Origin: Prochilodus magdalenae
Lineage: Eukaryota; Chordata; Actinopteri; Characiformes; Prochilodontidae
Direction of reading: 5' to 3'
Length of the DNA stretch: 64,000 bases
NCBI GenBank assembly: GCA_024036415.1
Contig: JAMWET010003173.1
Coordinates: 18,501-82,500, forward strand
In this document: positions 35,928 through 48,081 of the stretch, in pieces
Numbering within the stretch: the stretch's first letter is position 1
Layout of the letters: every line of letters starts with the position of its first letter
Translations under genes and position numbers: made by a program
The notes under the pieces: model-generated
What the model was told of the DNA's origin: nothing
The model's database searches: none
The model's input: only the letters and a program-made list of their open reading frames with translations

Positions 35928-38900
35928 TCCTCAAGTTATTATGCATCAATGTATGTATTAGTTATTTTGTATCAGACCAAAATAATCAAATCAAATTTAG
36001 TTGTTGATTTTAACCTAATCATTGAAGCTAATGATTACTCTGTGGGCCTTGCATGATGCTACAACCCTGGGAGGATAAAGGGTGGTGCCGCAACATGTGA
36101 CTCAGCTTGAACATCCTCACACAGTTCCTGTAGACTGCGTTAGGGGTGGAGGTGGAGTGATACCAGGCCTTCTGGACATGGGACACGTGACAGCAAACCG
36201 TTCATCTTGGTTCTAACCATGGGCTTCCACAGACAGATTTCTTGGTGGTCTTCACCAAGACCAAAGTGGGACTCGTCACTGAAGGTGACCTGCTGTCATT
36301 CTGAGTCACTCCATGACAGCCTGACACTACATCATTGCAGTCTTTGATGTTGACGTGGTGTTAAGGGCAGTTCTCGTAATGTGTAGTGCATGCAGTCCTG
36401 CATCGGGCAGCTGTCCTCCAATGGTACTAGCAGGATGACTCATGGAGGGCATCCAGCTTCCTGGAGCCCTATGATTCGACCGCTTGTCAACCCAGTTACT
36501 CAAATTGCTTTCTTGCTCTTCTCTGGGGTGTACTTCGCTAGCAAAGGATGCTACTAACACAATGGCACAAGAAATGAAAGCATGCACAACAGGAAGACGT
36601 TATATAGTCAGTCATGTATGTTATAGAGCCAGACTTGCTTACATCATATGCACGGTGGAGGGTGCAACTTGAATCATTAGCATGTCTCACAATGTCAAAC
36701 CTGCCCACCAAGTTGTATTCCTGTTGGTGGATTCCTTCTGGGTACAACTATATACTTCAGTAGGCCAAATAAGCTTTCTTGGACTCATGGATGACTGTGG
36801 CATCAGTGATCTGACTTGCAATCTCGCAGTCTCACAACAATAGGGCCAGCACCCCTTGTAGCCCATCTTAAATCTTTTCCTGAAGACCCATACTTGAATC
36901 TTAATTGAGTTCCCTCAGCGAGCCGCTTTGCTAGTATGTCCTTCCACAAAGCCCCACAAGAGGGCACCTTAGAAAAGCAGATATCCCTGACGATATCACA
37001 GAGCCACTGAGCTTTAGACACTGTTCACAAGCCGGGGTGCTTGAACCCGTCTAAATCCGAGCAACATGAGGGAATTAGCCTACAGGTGCCAGAGGTGAGA
37101 GGCTAAAGGTGACAACACACATTCCGTGACTCGCTCTGCTCACCTACATCTGCCCCACTCAGAGCTCGCCCCATAGGCCATGGCCTCGTGTCAATCATCC
37201 TGCCATTCACAGAGAGGCTCTGGACGCAGCCCTGGAAGCCCCGGTTGGTTCCGGCTGCTTTGGCCAGCCAATAAATGGAGGGCGAGCCGCCGAGGTAAAG
37301 CGGAGTGCGAAAGGTGATCTTGGTGAACTCGCCCTGCAGTGTGGGAATAGCAAGGCAAAGGAGAACGGTGTCTGGTTACTGCTTTTCAGAAATAAAGGCA
37401 GCTGAAAATAAAACAATGTGAGATATTGATATGGGCATGAGGGATACATCCACTGATTGTTCAACATTTCATAATTCCTTTACCGAGATGTAAACAAAGT
37501 CATTCAGATGTGAAAGTGTTCATTGTAGAGAAACACCAATATCAATGTGTGGTTACAAATATACACGTAACTCACCTTCCAGAATGTTCTGTGAACATAC
37601 ATGTGTATATATGTTATATACATGATTTATATGATAACCGTAAAAGTGTGGTACTTTGGCCTGAAACAATCATTGTCAAAGGTTTAGACACACTCGTCTA
37701 AATGGATGTTATATGTGATCTTTAAGGCTCTACAGTTTTACACTTAACCGCTCCAACTGATGAGTCTGAACCGGTCCATATCCTGATAGACCACATATAC
37801 TCTCAATGTACCACAGTTTTATATTTCCCCATATCTCCATCTCTAATATATATTTAGTTGTGCAAAAGTTGTTACCGACCAATAGAATCGCTCCAAACCT
37901 GCTTAGAAATAAACCTTGTTCTATATCAGCTCCACTGCAGGTTAAGAAAGCTGGTTCATCCTCCTGCAAAGCTCCATTTTGGAGGTGTTTAAGATGGACT
38001 GTATAATTCCAGGAGTGCTGTTTTATAGTTTGTCTTCACCTTCTTTGAGTGGCAGTGTCTAAACTTTTGACTGGTTTTGTAATTGTAAAGTAAACTTTCA
38101 GACTTTTGAACTATTTAAACTATTTGAACTATTTAAACTATTTGAACTATTTTTTCAAAGCAATTTCTCAGGCATGAGGCAGCGTACTCCCTTTGCACAT
38201 GTTACTTCTAGGTGATATCACTAGGAAACCCAATTCTGCATTTCCATACCTTCTGATTATGAAGACTCTGATCATAGGCTAACTTAATCAAGAACAAACT
38301 CAAATACTGATTCCTAATAAGCCTTCATGAAAACCTCAGTTGTTTAGCTCCATACACCAGGCCCTGAAACCTGGGTGTGATCTTATTTCATATATAAACG
38401 GGACTGTTGCAGGTGTAGCTTAGGGGTTAGAGTTCTGGGCGAGTTCTCCCAGGGTTCCCAGGGGCATGGGTCTGCCAAGCTGCCACTGTTGGGCCTTTGA
38501 GCAAGGCTCTTCACCCCTCTTTGCTCCAGGGGTGCTGTATCATGGCTGACCCTGCAATCTGAGCTCAGCTTTCTACATTGTATGAAGTGCAACCTAAAAG
38601 AGGACTCCAGTTTGGTACAAGGAATTGAGTACGTTTCACTCGACTCAGAAAATGCTTTCATTTAAAGTTAAACAGTTAAAGTTAAACAGTTAAACAGTTC
38701 AGTTAAACTTAATTCATTAGTCATTTGTGCAGGTTAGACCAACTAAAGACTGTTTACAGTATAAGATAGGATATGCAAAGACAGACTTTCATGGTGCTGT
38801 GCAGGTAAATTAGGATTAAAGCTATTAGCAAATATTGAAGCAGCTTTGAGAAATTTTATCATGGATTCCTTAGGAGCAGAGTTGATCACTGTTGATCACT

Positions 38901-41900
38901 GTAATGCTCTTCTGACTGTTTCCTAAGAAAACAGTCCATTCCCTACAAGCAGATCCTAACAAAAACAACATACAGTAAGCATCACGTTGCTTCCATCCTG
39001 AACATTTCAGAAACAGCCGTTCATGAGAGCAAGGTCACACAGCAAACACACAGCCAACAAAGCTGGCAGAGGGCGGATACCGCTCTCTACCGGCCGTGAT
39101 GACCACCACCTCATTTGAATGTCGTTTAACAACTGTAAGATGATGTCAAGCAACCCATAAAAAGAACAGCAAGTGGGAGCTGGGGTGACGAGCGCAGTAA
39201 GGATGGTTCAAAACACACTCATCATATCATATCATCACTGTCCAAAGAAAAACAGGTATCTCCAAAATGGCAACTTCCCAGGAGAGGCCAAAATCTCATT
39301 GAACTTGAATGGAGGTCAATGGAACCAGACGTCTTTCCAATCAGCTTTGGGTCATTTCTGTTGGTCCATTCTTCATGAAATCTCCACACCGTGTAAAGAG
39401 CAGCTCGTGTGATCAAATGAGGCATAAAAGTAAAAATCTACAAAAATGGAGACATATGTTTTTCTTTGGACAGCGACGATATTCTCTAAAAAATTAATTT
39501 TTATCTGGAATTTGGGGGAAATATTTCCAGTAGTTTATTGAATAAAACAACTCTGCTCATTTTGGACTAACACATACCCATTGTCACGGTGCGGTTGGGT
39601 GTTGGACCCAAGCGCAGTGCAGGAATCCGCTTGCGCTGTATTAAGGTTTATATTGCACGCAAACGGACTTCCTGGATGCGGATGCACGTGAAACTGTGTG
39701 TGAGGAGTGAACTGTATTGGTGAACTTTCAGAGTTTGGGCGGGGATCGAACCCCCACCTTCGTAGTAGTAACCCCGTGCGCTACGCGGCAGCACACATTT
39801 TAGTGGGTGAGAGGGAGAAACGGCGGGAAAAAACAAACAAAGGAAACGCCAGGGCAGCGTATTGAAACAAAAGGAAAAGCTTATATAAGAACAGAAATAA
39901 ACGGTAGAGGGTTTAACCGAAACGTTGAATTATAGTTCACTGCGTGCAGAGTGACACGCTGTCTACTCTGCACAGTTGTTCAAGTCTTCTTTTTTTTTTT
40001 GCATTTGCTGCTTTTCTTTTTCTCTTTTCTTTATTGGCTCTTGGCTTGGCCTCTCTTTAGTACCGTACCGGCTACCCCTCTACAAAGGTGTAGCAACGGT
40101 GTTTGTGTGGTGAGGGCTTATATTGCTGATGCCCCAGGTGCTGCTCGTTGGCCTGATCAACGTGGGGGAATCTGGGGTTTGGAGTTCCGGGCTGTAGTTC
40201 CCCCAGAACGGCGCCGCTGCTGCCGCCCTCTGCTGGCTGCAGGCGGTACAGCCCGGACCCTTACACCCATAAACTGCAGAACTAGAGTAACTGATCTCTT
40301 GATGGTCTCTTATTATTTTCCAGAGCTGTATAATACAGGTGGAAATGACATACGTTTGAATTAAGCTCGTGTTACTTGTATGTAAACCTGCAGTGTCGTT
40401 ACATTTCCAACAGGCTGATATCTGAAATCTGTTGACATTAAATATGTCTCACCGCAGAGCGTCCAGTGAGCGGTGTGTTATTGTCCACTCTCAGCCAGCC
40501 GCTCAGGCCCTCTCTGAACACGGTCACGGTGTGCCATACTCCCAGCTTCACGCGACTCCGACCAATTATCTGACCTGTTCCTGTACCGCAGTTATACCTG
40601 CGAACACAGACAGCGCTTGAATTGAATCACTTTCCTGCATAATCACTGGTCATACGGCTTCTCCCAACCTGAAATGAAGTCTTCCTCTGATAAGGGCAAG
40701 TGAGGCAAAGTCCCCTTCTCCTTGGTCATTCTCCCCACAGTACAGCAGGAGGCCATCTTCACTGTCTGCCTATAAGGACGAAACAGTGGTGTTCATTAGA
40801 ATTAGAACTAGATTTACAGTCAGAGTCTAGCGGTAGCAGTTTTCATAGACTGTAGTCCTTTAACAGACTACATAAAACATAAACCTGAGAACCAAACGGA
40901 TCAGCTCTCTTACCCTGAACTCAAGTATGATTTCAAATGAGTAGTAAGAGTTCTTCAGAGGTTCGAAGGCCACGTAAGAGTATCCACTGAACTTCGGAAA
41001 CCGTACAGTCATGGCTACGAAGCAAAAAGAAAGACTGAATGAGCTTCAGATAGTTTGAATCTAACACATGCATACTCATGTTAGCTTCTTTAGCTTTGAG
41101 GCTAATGTAGCACCGTAATGGCTGTCCAAACAGCAGGCTCTCTCACCGTCTTCACACGTAGACTGAAGACTCGTCTCTTTGTGAAGCAAATCAAAGTGTG
41201 TATACTGAATGCGTTGTATTGCACTGATGCTAAGCTAAACTTACCGTCTCTCTAGACACAGGCTCTGGCTTGGGATGCTAGGTAGAGTCCTCTGTATTTA
41301 ACTCAGCAGAGTTTTTGACTCAGGAGTTGGAAATCTAACCTACTTGCTAGGATACATTCTCTGAGTGGCATACATGTAAATGTAATGGGTGCTAATATGT
41401 CACCAACTAGCATGGTGCTAACCGCATGTCTGAATCGTTCCATCCCTGTCTCAAAACCTGAGTAGCTCTCAGACAAGCTTATGTTTTCCAATTATATACA
41501 ACCCAAAAAATTTGGGATGCTGTGCCAGATGTATATTAAAACATAGTGCTGTGCTGGACCCGAGCTCTTTTAAGACGGACTAAAGCATGGGAAAGTGTGC
41601 TTTGGCCCAACCATTAAAAATTTGAAATGCTGTTTGGAAGTCATGGTCGCCATGCTCTCTGGGTTATGGAGTAGAAGGATCATCCAGCTTATCAGCTCAC
41701 AGTTTGAAAGCTAGCATCGGTGATGGGTGACATGCACATTTGTAACGGCTCCATTAATGGTGTATTATATATACAGATTTTGGAGCTACTACTACTATAC
41801 TACCATCCAGATGATGTCTTTTTCAGGAAAGGTCTTGTTTATTCTAGCAACACAGTGAACCACATTCTGCACGTATTATAGCAGCATGGCTCTGCAGTAA

Positions 41901-44900
41901 AGGAGTCTGGGGTACAACTGGCATGTCTGTATGCTATACAGTTTTGGAACTTGATCTTGACAACCTGGCACATTTTGAGAGAAGTGTATGATGGGTTATG
42001 CATGCAGTCTGTGCAGTGCTAAATGCTAATCAGCCAAGATGCCACTTTAGATTAGGACTGCCTTTATAAGGTTTATAAATTTCATTTCATGAAGTTCATT
42101 AATAGTTATTATTAGGTTATAAACACACATATTCCCTGCTCATTTCGAATCCGTTCATACATAACAGCTGTGCTTGAGCTTGCAGTATTCTTCTCTTGCC
42201 CTCCAGCAGGCGTTTCAGGAGCCTCCGGTCCAATACAAGCAGACCGAGGAACAGCTTTTTTCCCCAGAGGTGTCTCTTTACTTGTCTCTGTCACCCGATA
42301 ACCCCCTCACATCTCTTTCTGGTCACAGACTGCACTACACTCTTCATGTATATCTTATTATAACGTTGTACATAGCTATTGTAATTTATGGTCATAGATC
42401 CGCATAGTCTGTACACATATACATACAGGGGTTGGACAATGAAACTGAAACACCTGTAATTTTAGTGTGGGAGGTCTCATGGCTAAATTGGACCAGCCTG
42501 GTGGCCAATCTTCATTAATTGCACATTGCACCAGTAAGAGCAGAGTGTGAAGGTTCAGTTAGCAGGTAAGAGCACAGTTCTGCTCAAAATACTGCAATGC
42601 ACACAACATTATGGGTGACATACCAGAGTTCAAAAGAGGACAGATTGTTGGTGCACGTCTTGCTGGCGCATCTGTGACCAAGACAGCAAGTCTTTGTGAT
42701 GTATCAAGAGCCACGGTATCCAGGGTAATGTCAGCATACCACCAAGAAGGACGAACCTCCACCAGCATCACGTAGTGACCTGGCCACTATCCTGCAAGAA
42801 GAATGGCTTAAACTCCCTCTGACCACTGTGCAGGACGCAGTATATGTCATTCCCAAGACCAACTGACGCTGTATTGGCCGCAAAAGGAGGCCCTACACCA
42901 TACTAATAAATGATTGTGGTCTAAAACCAGGTGTTTCAGTTTCATTGTCCATCCCTGTACATACATACATCATGATGCACATTCCTGTCTAGCATAGCTT
43001 TGGTTCTATAATCGGTATACATGTCTATAGTACACCCAGCTGTATATCATCTTTATAGTACATTAAGTAATGTAAATTTTGTCCATACCTCTGTATCCTG
43101 TATATACCACACACTGTAGATACTGTACATCCTGCACTTGCTGCTTATTGCACTTCTGGTTAGACGCTAAACTGCATTTTGTTGCCTTGTACATGTACAT
43201 GAGTAATGACAATAAATTTGAATCTAATCTAATCTAATCTGCAGTGAACCCACATTCTTTTATTCTGTTGAAGCCCAGAATTTGATGTGTACTGATCTTA
43301 CGTTGCGTTCTCCATCAGTCGGCATTAAAACTGTGAGCTTCAATACATATTCATATTTCACTTATGGAACTCGCCTTTCTTATTAATGTGTTATAACTGC
43401 TTATTAATCTGTTGTGAAGTGCTAATGACCTTACTAATTACCACTATTATTCACATTTTTTTAACCCTTCATAAATTCTTCATTTAGTAGCCTTATTCTA
43501 AAGAGGTAGCTTAGCTACATTAGCCTACATAACACTGAACACCAAACATGCCTGGGTTCAATTGACTACATCTAGAATAAGGGGAATTTGTTTTTTAACA
43601 AGACTATTGTTTCATTTCACAAAAAAAGTGTTTTAAATAACTGGTACAAGGAAGATTGCCAGTAGATATGCAGATGTTTGAGCACCCATAATAAAATTCC
43701 ATGCTGTTCTACTGTTTGCTGAATTATGTAATATAAAATATAAATTATGGCTTTTGTAAATGTATGGCACATTTTTGTGAGGTTTTCTTTTCCCCAGTGT
43801 GTTAAATTCAGCAGTTAAACAGAAATGGTGCATCAGAATTAGCAGTGTTAGCCAATACATGAGCGGATAATTGGCTGGAAACTACCATATTTAAGTGTGT
43901 TTGCTGTAGAGGACCTATTAACTTATAAACCTATGAAAGTATTATCAGTGGATTTAGTATGGACTATGACACTTGCATTCTTTCCCTCTGAGTGCTGGGA
44001 GGAAGGTCACCGCTGCTGTCACTGAGCACTGTGGCTCATCAGGCAGGAAACCAAGTGCCTTGTTGTGGATCTGTAACCTTAACATCTGTGACAAGTGTGA
44101 ACGGAGAGAGTGCACTCAGAACGCCAGCACGTCTTCTGCCCTTCAGCAACACCGCGGCCCTGGGCTCAGCAGGGGGCGTGACCTTTTAAACACATTACTT
44201 GAAGGGGCAGCATGAGGAGGAGGACGGCGCAAGCATATGCAAAGTCTGAAATGTCACGTAAGGCGTCACAGTGTTTATTATCTTGGGTGTGATGTGCCTG
44301 TCTTTGGGGACTTGGGGTGGGCAGTATAATGATATTCTGCATCGTTGTAATGTTTTACAGTAGAACATGAGAGAATGTCATGCGGTACTTCCCCTACTAT
44401 GACACATTGTCTGGTCAAGGGACGCACTTTATCACACTATTTAACTGGAGTTATTAATTGAAGTGTTGTTTGGGAAATGTTGGCTATCGCTGTACATACG
44501 GGCTTTGCTGATTGCCATTGCTCTTGTGTTCCAGTGCACCAAGCTTCCAAACACCTATTATCATTCTATCTTTATATAGGGTTCGTGAATGATTTAAAAA
44601 GAGTCCATTAATAGTTATTAATTAGGTCATAAACACCTTAATATCATTAATAAGCACTTATAGCACATTAACAAGAAGGGCAGAGGGTTCCCTGTAAGGA
44701 ACCCACATTCTTTTAAACTGTTCAAGCTCAGATTTTGATCTCTCATCCATCTGGTCTCCATGTGTTGGCATTAAACCAGTCACCTTACATATTCATGTTA
44801 ATCTTATGGAGGAGATCAAGTTTGCATGTCTTATTAATGTGTTATAACTGCTTATTAATATGCTTTTGACTTAATTACTAACCAACTAATTACCAATAAT

Positions 44901-47900
44901 AAACTAATTTTAAACCATTCAGAACTTCTTCATAAAGGTGGCTATCCTGAAGTAGTAGCTTAGCTACATTAGCCTTGTAGCTCCAGTGAAGCTACTGACA
45001 TATTTAACACTGAATAAGTCAAGGCTAATTGACTAAATCTAGAGTCAATGGAATTCATTTTTACTATTGTTTCAATAGTAAACAAACGACTGTTTCATTT
45101 TAGGAAAGAATATCATCCATAACTCATACAAAATGCAGCAGCATTGATCCTATCGTAAAAATAAAGAGCTCATATCAGTCTGTTTTTAAAACTTTGGCTA
45201 CCTGTATCTTTGTAATGCTCATTCCGGACTCCCCCGCAAACATGTAAAACACCAGGGAATGCATTCACCAAATCTGGAACCAACTGTGTAACTCTTTGAT
45301 GCAAGAGTGTCTGGACATTGATGTGGCCTACATCCAGAAACTTGTCCAGTCCATACCAAATCCAGTCACAGCTGTTATTTGTGCTTGTGGAGGTATTACA
45401 TGCTTTAAGGTATGTTTCGGTCAAAGGTGACTCAATTTGTGGCTGGTGAGATTATTCATCTGTGTGATGTTGAAGGATATAATATAATATTGATTGTATG
45501 AATGTAGTAAGAATGTCCACCATTATTACTGGTTCTATTCTTTCTGTGTCAAAAGTTCAGTCTTAGTTGTTGGTTGAACTTTCTGCTTTCCACAGTCCAA
45601 GTAATCCCAACCACTGGAGTGGTCAGCCTGAGAACACAACAGCAGCCTTTTTTTGGGGGGGTGGGCATGAAAGTGGCCTAGCTCAAACAAGTAGCAAGTC
45701 CAAAGCCAAGACAGTTCAGCCTCATTCAAGTTGCAAGACAACACAAGGTTTGAATCAAAAGTCCAGAGTCCTAAACAAGTCACCTTAATTTCAACACTGA
45801 GCACCAAATATTACAGTCGCATCATCATAAACAATGTATATCCATAACCAGGCTTAACCAAAGCCCTTACCGTCTGAGCAGGTTTCTCCAGTTCGGCCGA
45901 GAGCACAGTGGCAGCGCGAGCCTCCGTTAGTGTAGTCATCAATGCAGACGCTGTTTGGAGGACATGCTGTGTCCTCACAGGGCAGATCATACAGCCGCCT
46001 CCCTGGCCCTGCCCAGTGGTTCACTGGGACATAAGGAACTGGGACTGAAATGGTGTAGACCAGCTCTGAGGATGAGGAGAATGGAGATGGGCTAGCGGTA
46101 GGCATTGATGGCAAGCCAGAGCTAGAAGTGGTTGTGCCATGACTAACACCACTTGAGCTTGCTTGAGATGCTGAGCTTCCCAAAGAGGTTCGGCTTGCAG
46201 GGAGATCCCTCATCAGCTGGAATATAAAGGAGTGGTGACAAATTACGATGATTCATTTCATGCAGAAGTATGTGGACTATAAACTGGGTACCAGTGATGA
46301 TTGTCTTACCTCTTCACTGACGATATCAGTGACATAGTCATAAACATCTAAATCATAGTCATTCAGCTGATAGTCCGTCGAGTGCTGTTGGCCACTGCCA
46401 GTTTCTTGAACACCTGCAACCAAGAACGGTCTAAATTATAGCAAGCAAGAACCAATACTTCTAACTGGCTTTCCTGGAAACACTAATGCTTAAGACAAGC
46501 TGAAATATTCACACATAAACACTGCTTCAGTAGAAGTCAGTATAGGCCAACGTGGCTAACAAAGCATGGTAGCTAATGGACGCCAGCGAGCATGGAAATA
46601 TTTAGATTTGGATCCCTTGTTAATCCCACAGTGGGGAAATTTAGTCTCTGCATTTAACCCATCCGTAAAGTGAACACAGTCACTAGTGAACACACTAGGG
46701 GGCAGTGAGCACACTTACCTGGAGCAGTGGGCAGCCCTATCCACGACGCCCAGGGAGCAGTTGGGGTTTAGGTGCCTTGCTCAAGGGTACCTCAGTCATT
46801 ACTGTAGGCTCAGGGAATCGAACCGGCGACCCTCCGGTCACAAGGCTGGGCCCCTAACCTCCAGCCCACGACTGCCCCGTTTAAAAATACCATAACATTA
46901 ACATTATGGTTAATGTTATGGTATTTTTATTGAATTGCAAATACACACAGACTCACACTAAGCTACCATGCCTTTACCATGACATCTCAGACTCACTATG
47001 TGTCCAGATGGGGTCAGTAACTGGGCTTGGTTGGCTTTCCCCATACATGTTTGCTGTACGCATCAGGAACTGGTATTGTGTATCAGGGGTCATGCCTCTC
47101 AGAACCATGGAGTGAGTCTTCGCTGGCACCCTGACAGATGTCCACTCAGTGTCCAGCTTAGGTCTAGACATCAGAGACAAAAAAGATATAACAATTGGCA
47201 TCAGAAAACCCTCAACATAACACAGAATGATCCAATCACCAGACAGTTATTGAATCCCCTGTGACTGAAATGTATCTAATAGCATGTAAGCATGAATAAC
47301 AGCTGTGACTGGATTTGGGATGGACTGGACAAGTGTCTGGATGTAGGCCACATCAGTGTCTTGTCTCAAAGAATTGAATGGTTGAGTTGGTGGATGCCAC
47401 CTGTGGGACAATTCCATGGAGAGTTTGCTGTAGACTGGAATTTTAGCCACTGCTGGTAGACCTGTATGACCATATGTTTCAATTCACCTGCAGATTCAGC
47501 TACTTCCTTCACGCTATGGTCTTCGGCACGTCCAAATGCAGTCACTTCTATTAGCCAATTATTAACATTTGCTCTGGAGCCATTATCCACACATGGAACG
47601 AGACATTCCCTGCACTGTAGCACCTCTTCACAATCTATGGATGCCGTCACTCACACCCAGCAGGTATTTATAGCCCCATCATCCTAAAGCAGTGCCATCT
47701 GCAGGACCCTGAAGTTACTACGACATTAAACTGTCTGGTGAGCTCAGTAAAACTTTTAAATTTTTTATATTTTGAAGTGAAGGACTAAGCCCAAGGCCCA
47801 CAACCGAGGGGTTAATCTATTCGGTCCATGGATTTGAACCCACAACTTTCTGGTTGCTGGTTTAAATCCATGGACTGAATAGATTGACCCCTCGGTTGTG

Positions 47901-48041
47901 GGCCTTGGGCTTAGTCCTTTACTGCTGCTGATGGGGCATATCTCCTGGTAGCACTGTGCTGCTACAATACTTGACATAGGCAGCAAATGTACCAGTTGCA
48001 TTCATAGGACCAGTAAAATTATATAACGCTATGAGCTGTTG

Positions 48042-48081
<40 letters not shown>

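Noticed and set aside
39736..39798. tRNA gene on the minus strand
   Set aside because: Box B-like GGTTCGATCCC is clear but it lies inside an LTR-like element and the cloverleaf cannot be completed by eye.
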